DNA of 64,000 nt from Mobilitalea sibirica (lineage in GTDB: Bacteria > Bacillota > Clostridia > Lachnospirales > Lachnospiraceae): NCBI RefSeq assembly GCF_015999265.1, contig NZ_JAEAGR010000001.1, forward strand, positions 310,001-374,000, written 5' to 3'. The notes under the pieces were generated by a model. The model ran no database searches and was not told the origin of the DNA. It saw only the letters and a list, made by a program, of their open reading frames with translations. The position numbers and the translations under genes were made by a program. Of this stretch, positions 1 through 8,495 are shown piece by piece (position 1 is the stretch's first letter; each line of letters begins with the position of its first letter).

Positions 1-757
1 TTAATTCTGCTACATATTCTGCATCTTCCACACAATCACCATGACTGATGAATACAATATCATTCTTATCTATAAAGCCTTCCAACCGTTTCTCCATATT
101 ATCTACCAAAGAGATTAAGGCTTTTTTTCTTCCTCTTACATTGACTAGCGGAATCAGGCGTCCTTCGTCGTTCACATGTAATATCGGTTTTACATTAATT
201 AAAGTTCCGATAATTGCAGATGTCTTAGATACCCTGCCACCCCGATGGAGATGATGTAGATCATCTACCGTAAAGACATGGCATAGATTTAATTTATTCT
301 GTTCAAGCCAATCAGCAATTTCATCTAAAGATTTACCGTTTTCTTTTAACTGAACGGCCTTATGGACAAGAAGTCCTTCACCCATAGAGGCACACAGAGA
401 ATCAACAACTATAATTTTTGCATCAGGATTTTCTTCACATAGCTCTCTGGCAACGGTTGCAGCTATGGAGCAACTTCCGCTTAAGGGAGAAGAGAAAGCA
501 ATATGTAAAATATCATATCCCTCATCAATTAATTCTTTGAAAATCTCATTTGCTGTTTCTGGATTAACGGCCATGGTGGTGGGCATAGCGCCGCCACGCA
601 TTTTATCATAAAACTCCTTAGGCTCCAGTTCGTTTTTATCACCATAAACCACCCCATTAAAGTTATAATATAAAGGAAGCAGCCTAATGTTATATTTAAC
701 TAGATAATCATGAGGTAAATCGCAGGTAGTATCTGTAGTAATAATAAAGTTCTTCAT
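1..757 (-). CDS. DegV family fatty-acid-binding protein (3' end cut by window edge)
   Basis: The minus strand is open from an ATG at 757 to the window edge, so the C-terminus is missing; about 252 codons are visible. The N-terminus reads MKNFIITTDTTCDLP, the typical DegV opening. It is followed by VNPETANEIFKEL, the SSPLSGSC motif that contacts the fatty-acid carboxylate in this family, and DDLHHLHRGGRVS. DegV (FakB-type) proteins hold a fatty acid for phosphorylation by the FakA kinase in the cytoplasm; the specific ligand cannot be read from sequence. An AGAAAGGTTGG Shine-Dalgarno-like stretch precedes the ATG. The gene diverges from the SCIFF locus. Confidence 0.9.
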   Translation of the reverse strand, partial: MKNFIITTDTTCDLPHDYLVKYNIRLLPLYYNFNGVVYGDKNELEPKEFYDKMRGGAMPTTMAVNPETANEIFKELIDEGYDILHIAFSSPLSGSCSIAATVARELCEENPDAKIIVVDSLCASMGEGLLVHKAVQLKENGKSLDEIADWLEQNKLNLCHVFTVDDLHHLHRGGRVSKTSAIIGTLINVKPILHVNDEGRLIPLVNVRGRKKALISLVDNMEKRLEGFIDKNDIVFISHGDCVEDAEYVAEL

Positions 758-948
758 TTTATTACACCAACCTTTCTAAAGAAAATTTAATTATTTATTA
801 AATATTTTTATAGTGATGTAGTTTTGATAACGATATGATATATTATATCATGCCGTACCTTATCATTTCAATACCATATACCAAAAATATCATTTATTTC
901 ATAATAATAGAATTGCAAAAAACTCTTTTCTTATGCATATACATATGA

Positions 949-954
949 TATAAT
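949..954 (+). promoter_or_regulatory. Extended -10 promoter element before the structured repeats
   Basis: TGATATAAT (TG at 946-947, TATAAT at 949-954) matches an extended -10. No good -35 is visible. The expected start near 961 would place the 133-bp repeats at the 5' end of the SCIFF transcript. Confidence 0.5.
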
Positions 955-974
955 ATCCACGAAATAGCAGATTA

Positions 975-1380
975 GTCCATGAAAGCTAGGATGTTTTCGT
1001 GTTCGCACGAGAAAACATCATGGATTTTATGGATAAGTGCAACGTGAACGAGATTACGCAGTAATCGAGTTCCTAATCTGCGTATGTAGAACTATACATA
1101 AGTAGACGTCCATAAAAGCTAGGATGTTTTCGTGCTCGCACGAGAAAACATCATGGATTTTATGGATAAGTGCAACGTGAACGAGATTACGCAGTAATCG
1201 AGTTCCTAATCTGCGTATGTAGAACTATACATAAGTAGACGTCCATGAAAGCTAGGATGTTTCCGTGCTTGCACGAGAAAACATCATGGATAAGTGTAAT
1301 GGTGAGCAACGAATCCTACGGATTCGTCTGAAAACGAAGTTTTCGAGCTCCTAATCTGCGTATGTAGAACTATACATAGG
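975..1380 (+). repeat. Three tandem 133-bp structured repeats upstream of the SCIFF peptide
   Basis: Units begin at 975, 1108 and 1241 with GTCCAT(A/G)AAAGCTAGG, an exact 133-bp period. Units 1 and 2 are nearly identical; unit 3 is diverged in its middle. Each unit holds nested inverted repeats: GATGTTTTC against GAAAACATC inside a CCATGA/TCATGG stem; GATTAC-GCA-GTAATC flanked by GAAC/GTTC; and TATGTA-GAAC-TATACATA. Unit 3 replaces the middle hairpin with two others of the same design, GAATCC-TAC-GGATTC and GAAAAC-GAA-GTTTTC. GCAGATTAG at 967-975 is complementary to CTAATCTGC, which recurs at the end of every unit. No coding frame runs through the array. With the -10 at 949-954 it fills the 757-1428 gap and is probably transcribed as the SCIFF leader. 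Confidence 0.85.
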
Positions 1381-1428
1381 CAGGTGTTATTCCTAATCTG
1401 CGTTAGTGTAATCAAGGGAGGCAAAAGA

Positions 1429-1569
1429 ATGAAACATATCAAGACTTTAAACACAAGAAACCTGAAAGAAACTATGAAAAAGGGTGGTTGTGGCGAATGT
1501 CAGACATCATGTCAATCAGCATGTAAGACATCCTGTACAGTCGGCAATCAAAGCTGCGAAAATAAATAA
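1429..1569 (+). CDS. scfA: Six-cysteine ranthipeptide precursor SCIFF
   Basis: This 46-residue peptide begins MKHIKTLNTRNLKET and carries six cysteines in the C-terminal half (GGCGEC, TSC, SAC, TSC, QSC), the defining pattern of the SCIFF family (six cysteines in about forty-five residues). In this family a radical-SAM enzyme links cysteine sulfur to a threonine carbon to make thioether bridges; the leader is the part before the first cysteine. The ATG at 1429 is chosen because AAGGGAGG lies just upstream; an in-frame start at 1384 would add 15 residues with no ribosome site. The maturase follows at 1822. The biological role of the mature product is not established. Confidence 0.95.
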   Translation: MKHIKTLNTRNLKETMKKGGCGECQTSCQSACKTSCTVGNQSCENK

Positions 1570-1721
1570 AACTGTACATAAGCACATTTAGATTTTGTAA
1601 TTATATTCACACCACTAAGATAAGAGAATATCGCTGGTTGAAGAGTGCTAAGTAACACCCGTCAGACATGTAAGCTCTTGTGGTAATAAACTAGGTTGAT
1701 GATTGAACTCATCATGATTTG

Positions 1722-1801
1722 TGGGGCTGCCTCAAAATATTTTTCTGCAAAATCACAGCTATTTTTGGGAAGATATTTTGAGACAGTCCCATTCGTTGTG
1801 A
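1722..1801 (+). repeat. MITE-like inverted-repeat hairpin between SCIFF peptide and maturase
   Basis: TGGGGCTGCCTCAAAATAT at 1722-1740 is the inverse of ATATTTTGAGACAGTCCCA at 1783-1801, with 17 of 19 positions matching and a 42-base centre. The ends resemble the GGG(A/G)CTGTCTCAAAA terminal repeats common in clostridial IS elements (IS1182-like; from memory, not searched). No T-run follows the 3' arm, so it is a poor intrinsic terminator. No clear target-site duplication was found. Confidence 0.65.
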
Positions 1802-1821
1802 AGATTAGGGAGGAATGAACA

Positions 1822-3252
1822 GTGGTTCATCAGTTTAAAAATAATGGATACAATATCGTATTGGATGTAAACAGCGGTATGGTCCATGTTGTTGATGATT
1901 TGGCATATGATATCATCGCATTGTATGAAAATAATAATCAGGGAAGCATCATATCTGCCATGGTTGAAAAGTATACAAAGCCGGAGTATATGAAGCTTAT
2001 AACTGCTAATGATAATAAAGAAGAGTTTACAGAAAATATAGAAGCTCTTGTCCGTCAGATCATGGAGGTAATGGAAGACATTGAACAGCTAAAGAAGGAT
2101 GGAGCACTTTTTACGAAAGATTTATATGAGGATTATATCAGTGAGTTTAAGCAACGTTCTACGGTGGTGAAGGCCTTATGCCTACATATAGCCCATGATT
2201 GCAACCTTGCTTGCAGGTATTGCTTTGCTGAGGAGGGAGAATATCAGGGAGACCGATCCTTAATGAGCTATGAGGTCGGCAAACAGGCTTTGGATTTTCT
2301 TATAGCTAATTCGGGAAACAGGAGAAATCTGGAAGTTGATTTCTTTGGTGGCGAGCCGCTCATGAACTTTCAGGTGGTTAAGGATCTTGTAACCTACGGA
2401 AGGGAGCAGGAAAAACTTCATAATAAAAATTTCCGGTTTACACTGACTACCAATGGTATCCTTCTGGATGATGAGGTTATGGAATTTGCTAATCGGGAGA
2501 TGAGTAATGTTGTTTTAAGTATTGACGGGCGTAAAGAAGTGAACGATAAAATGCGTCCTTCCAGGAACGGAAAAGGAAGTTATGAATTAATTCTTCCTAA
2601 ATTTCAAAAACTAGCAGAAAGTAGGAAGCAAACTGATTATTATGTAAGAGGAACATTTACTGGGAACAATCTTGATTTTTCTGAAGATGTAAAACATCTG
2701 GCAGATTTGGGATTTAAACAAATATCAGTTGAACCGGTGGTTGCATTACCTGAGGAGAGGTATTCTATCAAAGAAGAGGATTTACCAATTTTATTTGAAG
2801 AGTATGATAAGTTAGCCAGATTAATGCTGGAGCGGGGAAGAGAAGGCAGAGGGTTTAACTTCTTTCATTTTATGTTGGATCTATCCGGTGGACCCTGTGT
2901 TGCAAAGCGTCTATCCGGCTGCGGTGCCGGAACAGAATACTTGGCAGTTACCCCTTGGGGAGATTTATATCCCTGCCATCAATTTGTCGGAAACACCGAT
3001 TATTTAATGGGAAATGTATATGATGGTATCAAGAAGGAACAACTAAGAGAAGAGTTCAAGCAATGTAATGTTTATTCCAAGGATAAATGTCGAAGTTGTT
3101 TTGCTAAATTCTATTGTAGCGGTGGTTGCGCCGCAAATTCCTTTAAATTTCATGGTGATATCAATGATACTTATGATATCGGCTGTGAGCTTCAAAAAAA
3201 ACGGGTTGAATGTGCGATCATGTTAAAAGCGGCCGGGATGGATGAAAATTAA
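1822..3252 (+). CDS. scfB: Thioether cross-link-forming SCIFF peptide maturase (radical SAM/SPASM)
   Basis: A 476-residue radical SAM enzyme that acts on the SCIFF peptide encoded just upstream. The core [4Fe-4S] motif CNLACRYC is at residues 127-134 and the GGEP SAM-binding motif near 176-179. The C-terminal SPASM region carries cysteines near 359, 367, 385, 415, 423, 426, 432, 436 and 455, which in this family bind two auxiliary clusters. The N-terminal ~100 residues form the peptide-recognition (RRE-like) region. The start is GTG at 1822, preceded by TTAGGGAGG; the family N-terminus (M-x-H-Q-F/Y) fits. Established family chemistry is cysteine-to-threonine alpha-thioether formation. The stem-loop at 1722-1801 lies in its 5' region. 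Confidence 0.95.
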   Translation: MVHQFKNNGYNIVLDVNSGMVHVVDDLAYDIIALYENNNQGSIISAMVEKYTKPEYMKLITANDNKEEFTENIEALVRQIMEVMEDIEQLKKDGALFTKDLYEDYISEFKQRSTVVKALCLHIAHDCNLACRYCFAEEGEYQGDRSLMSYEVGKQALDFLIANSGNRRNLEVDFFGGEPLMNFQVVKDLVTYGREQEKLHNKNFRFTLTTNGILLDDEVMEFANREMSNVVLSIDGRKEVNDKMRPSRNGKGSYELILPKFQKLAESRKQTDYYVRGTFTGNNLDFSEDVKHLADLGFKQISVEPVVALPEERYSIKEEDLPILFEEYDKLARLMLERGREGRGFNFFHFMLDLSGGPCVAKRLSGCGAGTEYLAVTPWGDLYPCHQFVGNTDYLMGNVYDGIKKEQLREEFKQCNVYSKDKCRSCFAKFYCSGGCAANSFKFHGDINDTYDIGCELQKKRVECAIMLKAAGMDEN

Positions 3253-3411
3253 GAATTTACTTCGATTTTATTGAATGATAAAATAGGTATAATACTTGAT
3301 GATTACAGATATTAAATGCATATTTCGATATAAATTTGGACCGGCTAGTCTATAGAAAACCGGTATCACAATAAAGATAATTAATCAAGAGAATTCTAGG
3401 AGGAATTTTAT

Positions 3412-5559
3412 ATGAAAAACAAGGGTAAAAGTATCGGAAAGCTTCTACTGGTTTTTGTAGCTTTAGCTGCATTGATCTATATTGCGATATACGGTATTGG
3501 AGAGAAAAAAACCGGTAGCGCCTCCGATATAAAGCTGGGACTTGATCTTGCAGGCGGTGTAAGTATTACCTACGAGACGATAAAGGAAGAACCTACGAGC
3601 GAAGAATTAAGTGATACAATCTACAAAATGCAGATGAGAGTACAAAATTACAGTACAGAATCCATGGTTTATCAGGAAGGCGACAATCGTATTAATGTGG
3701 ACATTCCCGGTGTTAAGGATGCCAATATGATATTACAGGAGCTTGGTAAAGCCGGTGCAATTCAATTTATTGATGAAGCCGGAAATATTGTAATCGAAGG
3801 CGCTGATATCGTGGATGCAAAACCTGACATCGTACAGAATGAATTAGGGTTTCAACAAAATGTTGTAGAACTAACTTTAAACGATGCTGGTAGGGAAAAA
3901 TTTGCGAAAGCCACCGCAGCTAATATTAATAAAACCATAGCAATCGTATATGATGAACAGATCATCAGTGCACCTACAGTTACGGGTGTAATTGCAAATG
4001 GAGTAGCACATATCACAGGTCAAGATACGTTTGAAGAAGCAAGTAAATTAGCTTCCACCATCAGAATCGGAGCATTACCCTTGGAGTTAAGAGAATTACG
4101 TTCCAATGTAGTTGGAGCTAAGCTGGGTACAGAAGCGATTAATACCAGTTTAATGGCAGGTCTTATCGGTTTTATATTGGTTATCCTCTTTATGATTTTT
4201 TATTACCGTGTACCCGGACTTGCTTCTGCCATTGCGTTATTTATCTATGGGTCTCTCATTGTAATATTATTAAATGTATTTAATATTACCTTAACGCTAC
4301 CGGGTATTGCAGGTATCTTATTATCGATCGGTATGGCGGTGGATGCCAATTGTATTATATTCTCAAGAATCAGAGAGGAAATGGCTACAGGAAAGACAGT
4401 ACGTTCCTCTATTAAGATAGGTTTTAATAAAGCGTTATCTGCTATCATCGATGGTAATATTACTACGTTGATTGCCGCTGTAGTATTAGCATTGCTTGGT
4501 ACCGGTACAGTGAAAGGTTTTGCCTACACGTTAGCACTTGGTATCGTATTATCGCTTTTCACTGCATTGGTAATCACCAGATTTATCCTGTCAGCCTTCT
4601 TTGGTTTAGGACTTAACAAAGAGGGTATGTATGGAACTCAAAAAGAGCGCAAACCAATTCCATTCCTGAAACATAAAATGAAAGTCTTTGTTGTATCTTC
4701 TCTATTAATTATAACCGGAATTGTAGCTATGGTTTTCCATCAGATCAATACCGGATCGGCTTTGGTGTATGGACTAGATTTCGTTGGTGGAACATCAACC
4801 GCAGTAACCTTTCCACAAAAGTTTGATCGCAGCCATAATGTAGAAATAGAACAGTTAGTCAGAGATGTAACCGGATATCCGAATGTTGAAACCTCTAAGG
4901 TAGAGGGAGAAAATACATTGATTATTCGTACCAGAGAGTTATCTGTGGATCAAAGAAAGGATTTAGAAGACAAGCTGGTAGAAAAATACGCGGTAGATCC
5001 CGAACTAATTCAGACAGAAGTAATTAGTGGTGCTATCAGTTCTGAGATGAGGCAGGATGCCGTGTTAGCGGTTGTAGTGGCGACCTTCGCTATGTTGCTT
5101 TATATTCTGTTCAGATTTAAGAACTTAAGTTTTGCCCTAGCTTCTGTAATACCATTGGTTCATGATGTATTAATCGTATTTATGGTATATGCGGTTGCAA
5201 GGATATCTATCGGAAGTACCTTCATTGCTTGTATGCTGACAATTGTCGGATATTCCATTAATGCAACCATTGTTATCTTTGACCGTATTCGTGAGAATAT
5301 GGCACAGAAGTTAAATATGGAAACTGTCGAAGATGTGGTAAATAAAAGTATTACCCAGACCTTATCCAGAAGTATCAACACCTCTGTAACAACCCTTTTC
5401 ATGGTTGTGATGTTATTTATTCTGGGTGTTGAAAGTGTTAAAGTATTCGCAGGGCCTTTAATGGCAGGTATCATTGTCGGAGGATACTCCTCCGTATTCC
5501 TTTCAGGAGCGCTTTGGAATATGTTTTATAAGAAATTTTCCTCATCAGCAAAAGAATGA
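3412..5559 (+). CDS. secDF: Protein translocase subunit SecDF (SecD-SecF fusion)
   Basis: A 715-residue inner-membrane fusion. The SecD half has TM1 at residues ~9-27, then the DLAGGV motif, a short periplasmic P1 region and a five-helix bundle. The SecF half begins at ~420 with its own first helix and the DFVGGT motif, followed by another five-helix bundle containing the GYSIN and FDRIRE motifs. SecDF uses the proton or sodium gradient to pull exported proteins through SecYEG. The fused arrangement is as in Bacillus; many bacteria keep two genes. AGGAGG at 3399-3404 fixes the ATG at 3412. Placement after the SCIFF pair and before recJ is common in clostridia. It ends in a stem without a T-run (5633-5662). 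Confidence 0.95.
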   Translation: MKNKGKSIGKLLLVFVALAALIYIAIYGIGEKKTGSASDIKLGLDLAGGVSITYETIKEEPTSEELSDTIYKMQMRVQNYSTESMVYQEGDNRINVDIPGVKDANMILQELGKAGAIQFIDEAGNIVIEGADIVDAKPDIVQNELGFQQNVVELTLNDAGREKFAKATAANINKTIAIVYDEQIISAPTVTGVIANGVAHITGQDTFEEASKLASTIRIGALPLELRELRSNVVGAKLGTEAINTSLMAGLIGFILVILFMIFYYRVPGLASAIALFIYGSLIVILLNVFNITLTLPGIAGILLSIGMAVDANCIIFSRIREEMATGKTVRSSIKIGFNKALSAIIDGNITTLIAAVVLALLGTGTVKGFAYTLALGIVLSLFTALVITRFILSAFFGLGLNKEGMYGTQKERKPIPFLKHKMKVFVVSSLLIITGIVAMVFHQINTGSALVYGLDFVGGTSTAVTFPQKFDRSHNVEIEQLVRDVTGYPNVETSKVEGENTLIIRTRELSVDQRKDLEDKLVEKYAVDPELIQTEVISGAISSEMRQDAVLAVVVATFAMLLYILFRFKNLSFALASVIPLVHDVLIVFMVYAVARISIGSTFIACMLTIVGYSINATIVIFDRIRENMAQKLNMETVEDVVNKSITQTLSRSINTSVTTLFMVVMLFILGVESVKVFAGPLMAGIIVGGYSSVFLSGALWNMFYKKFSSSAKE

Positions 5560-5632
5560 TAGAATCAAGTGAGGATGATATAAAAACATGTGAGTTGATA
5601 TAAAACACATATGATAATCATTTTGGATACCC

Positions 5633-5662
5633 TAGTGAGAGATGTACTATAATCTCTCACTA
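5633..5662 (+). other. 11-bp perfect hairpin after secDF, no U-tract
   Basis: TAGTGAGAGAT pairs exactly with ATCTCTCACTA across an 8-base loop. It may be an inefficient terminator or a 3'-end-protecting stem; the following bases are AAGTTATT. Confidence 0.5.
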
Positions 5663-5807
5663 AAGTTATTGTAACGCTTGCGATTACTATAAAAAACTGT
5701 TCTTATTAGGGCGAATATGGAATGCATAGATTTATCCAAGGACAGTGTTTTAAAATACCCCGAAACGATTTTGCAACAAGGACATAGGTATATTACGTGG
5801 AGGTTTC

Positions 5808-7562
5808 ATGGAGTATTGGGTAATAAAAAATAAAAAAGCGGATTTTAAAAAAATCATGGAGCAGTGCAAGATAAGTGAAGTACTGGCGCGCTGTCTCGTT
5901 AATAAGGGATTGGAAGATTCGGAAGATATAGAAGCCTTTCTTAATCCTAATATGGATAAAATGCATGATGCTATGTTGATGAAAGACATGGAAAAGTCTT
6001 GTAGTATCTTGAAGGAAAAGATAAATAATCATCAAAAAATCCGTATTATCGGAGACTATGATGTGGACGGTGTGGTTTCAACCTATATGCTATATCGGAC
6101 CTTACGTTTATTGGGGGCTGAGGTGGATTATGAAATACCGGATCGTATAAAAGACGGTTATGGAATTAACATTAACATGGTGGAGGCTGCTTATAAAGAT
6201 GGAGTGGATACTATATTAACCTGTGACAACGGAATTGTGGCGCTGGAACAGGCTAGTCTGGCTAAAAAATACGGAATGACTGTAATTATTACCGACCATC
6301 ATAGCCTAGTACAACTTGAGGATGAGATTTTACTACCTGAGGCAGATGCTATTATAAATCCGAAGCAACCTGATTGTACCTACCCTTTTAAGGGATTATG
6401 CGGTGCGGCAATTGCTTACAAATTAATCGTTGCACTACTTGACAGATATGAATGTCAAGATAAAGAGGATTATAAAATAGAATTATTGTCTTATACAGCG
6501 ATAGCAACGGTCTGTGATGTAATGGACCTAGTAGATGAAAACCGTATTATCGTGAAATACGGACTTTCGTTATTAAAGAGAACCAAGAATAAAGGATTAT
6601 CTGCATTGATGGATGCAGCCGGAATAGAGAAAGAGCAGCTGAATGTATTTCATCTTGGCTTCGTAATCGGTCCCTGTCTAAATGCTTCAGGAAGACTTGA
6701 TACGGCAAAGAAGGGCTTGGAGCTTCTACTTTCTGAGAATGAAAATGAGGCGGTAGAGCTGGCAGCCGGTGTTCGCTCTTTAAATGATGTCCGTAAAGAT
6801 ATGACCTTGGACAATGTGGACAAGGCAATTAAATTAATTGAAAACAGTCCGCTTAAAGATGATAAGGTACTTGTGGTATATCTAAAGGATTGCCATGAAA
6901 GTTTAGCAGGAATTATCGCAGGAAGAGTAAAAGAACGATTTCATAAGCCAACGGTCGTTCTAACGGACGCGGAAGACTGCATAAAAGGTTCAGCAAGATC
7001 GATAGAGCAATATAATATGATTGAGGAACTATCAAAATGCAGGGATTTGATGCTTAAGGTCGGAGGGCATCCAATGGCCGCCGGACTATCGTTATTTCCT
7101 GAAAATATTGAGGTTTTAAGAAAATGTTTAAATGATAATACCATACTAACGGATGAAATGCTGGTACCGAAGGTTACCATTGATATCCATCTTCCATTCG
7201 GCTACATAACCGAGGCCTTAATAGAGGAATTAAAGATTTTAGAGCCTTTTGGAAAAGGAAATGAAAAACCCTTATTTGCTGAAAAGGATTTAAAGATTAA
7301 ATCAGCTTTCATCATCGGCAAAAATTCCAGCGGAATTAAATTTCGTCTTGAAGATCAATATGGATGCGAAATGGAAGCCTTATATTTTGGGGATGTCAAT
7401 CAGTTTTTTTCTTACATAAGTGATGCTTATGGGGTAGAAGAGGCAGATAAATTAAGAACCGGAAGAGGGTCAAAGATAAGGTTGATGATTACATATTTTC
7501 CAAGAATAAATGAATACAACGGTTTTAAAAGCATACAACTAATGATTCAAAATTACCGTTAA
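5808..7562 (+). CDS. recJ: Single-stranded-DNA-specific 5'-3' exonuclease RecJ
   Basis: A 584-residue DHH-family nuclease. Motif I DYDVDG is at residues 83-88, a catalytic aspartate motif (CDNG) near 139-142 and the DHH motif at 163-165. A DHHA1 domain carries the GGHPMAAG glycine motif near 420, and an OB-like C-terminal region follows from ~455. RecJ degrades 5'-ended single strands in RecF-pathway recombination and base-excision or mismatch repair. GTGGAGG seven bases before the ATG supports the start. The length fits the shorter clostridial RecJ form. It lies between secDF and apt, as in related genomes. Confidence 0.95.
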   Translation: MEYWVIKNKKADFKKIMEQCKISEVLARCLVNKGLEDSEDIEAFLNPNMDKMHDAMLMKDMEKSCSILKEKINNHQKIRIIGDYDVDGVVSTYMLYRTLRLLGAEVDYEIPDRIKDGYGININMVEAAYKDGVDTILTCDNGIVALEQASLAKKYGMTVIITDHHSLVQLEDEILLPEADAIINPKQPDCTYPFKGLCGAAIAYKLIVALLDRYECQDKEDYKIELLSYTAIATVCDVMDLVDENRIIVKYGLSLLKRTKNKGLSALMDAAGIEKEQLNVFHLGFVIGPCLNASGRLDTAKKGLELLLSENENEAVELAAGVRSLNDVRKDMTLDNVDKAIKLIENSPLKDDKVLVVYLKDCHESLAGIIAGRVKERFHKPTVVLTDAEDCIKGSARSIEQYNMIEELSKCRDLMLKVGGHPMAAGLSLFPENIEVLRKCLNDNTILTDEMLVPKVTIDIHLPFGYITEALIEELKILEPFGKGNEKPLFAEKDLKIKSAFIIGKNSSGIKFRLEDQYGCEMEALYFGDVNQFFSYISDAYGVEEADKLRTGRGSKIRLMITYFPRINEYNGFKSIQLMIQNYR

Positions 7563-7691
7563 TGTTGAATATGTTTTAAAAACAGAAAAAATTCATGGAA
7601 AATATTATGGAACTTTTTGAATTATTTGTTATATTTTGTAGAAATTAAATAACATATATGAAATACGCTTTTAAAAATTCATTGGTAGTGA

Positions 7692-7697
7692 TATAAT
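7692..7697 (+). promoter_or_regulatory. Extended -10 promoter for apt
   Basis: TGATATAAT (TATAAT at 7692-7697) lies 56 bases before the apt start. The -35 is poor, as is usual for extended -10 promoters. The coding start inside this element (ATG at 7699) is therefore unlikely to be used. Confidence 0.45.
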
Positions 7698-7752
7698 CAT
7701 GTATAAAAGGCAATTGGATTACAAAAGCCTTTCAGAAAGGTATGGGTGTAAG

Positions 7753-8277
7753 ATGAAGAAAATTGAAGACTATGTAAGAAGTATACCGGACTTTCCGGAA
7801 CCGGGTATTATTTTTCGTGATGTAACCAGCGTTTTGCAGAGTAAGGATGGCCTAAAATTAGCAATTGATCAGATGCAGGCACTTCTTAAGGATGTAGAAT
7901 TTGATGTAATCGCGGGTCCCGAATCGAGAGGTTTTATCTTTGGTGTCCCGATCGCATATAACTTAAATAAAGCATTTATTCCCGTACGGAAAAAAGGAAA
8001 ATTACCTTGTGAGACCGTTTCTATGGAATATGATTTGGAATATGGAAAAGCGGTCATAGAGATGCATAAGGATGCCATAAAGCCGGGACAGAAGGTTGTA
8101 ATTATAGATGATCTGATTGCGACGGGAGGTACCATCGAGGCGATTACGAAACTTATTGAGGAACTTGGGGGAGAAGTTATAAAAATAATCTTTTTAATGG
8201 AGTTAAAAGGTTTAAACGGACGAGCTAAACTTCAAGGTTATGATGTTGAGGCTGTAATAAAATATGAAGGTAAATAA
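7753..8277 (+). CDS. apt: Adenine phosphoribosyltransferase
   Basis: A 174-residue cytosolic purine-salvage enzyme that converts adenine and PRPP to AMP and pyrophosphate. The N-terminus MKKIEDYVRSIPDFP and the FRDVTS segment are typical of Apt. The flexible loop is RKKGKLP and the PRPP-binding motif VIIDDLIATGGT is near residues 116-127. The start at 7753 is preferred over the in-frame ATG at 7699: the extra 18 residues are not part of the family, and the upstream ATG overlaps an extended -10. AGAAAGG lies 12 bases upstream. It precedes rel, linking adenine salvage to (p)ppGpp control, a common pairing in Firmicutes. Confidence 0.95.
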   Translation: MKKIEDYVRSIPDFPEPGIIFRDVTSVLQSKDGLKLAIDQMQALLKDVEFDVIAGPESRGFIFGVPIAYNLNKAFIPVRKKGKLPCETVSMEYDLEYGKAVIEMHKDAIKPGQKVVIIDDLIATGGTIEAITKLIEELGGEVIKIIFLMELKGLNGRAKLQGYDVEAVIKYEGK

Positions 8278-8495
8278 TGAAATAATTACATTATTTCATC
8301 TAGAAATAAAAGGACATTGTTTTAATGATAAGATAAATTATAGTAACGAATTTTCAAAAAAATATTAATATAATATAGATAACGATTCGATAAAGAAACT
8401 GATAATAGACGAATTAGCATACCATTTATTCGTTTAAAGCGAAAGGTTTTATGGGAACCAGGTGTACTAATTTGTTAAAGTAAGGTGGTGATATC

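Noticed and set aside
48-254. 68-codon plus-strand frame
   Set aside because: It is the antisense shadow of the DegV-family gene on the minus strand.
975-1380. CRISPR array
   Set aside because: The period is 133 bp with the whole unit repeated; there are no unique spacers and no cas genes.
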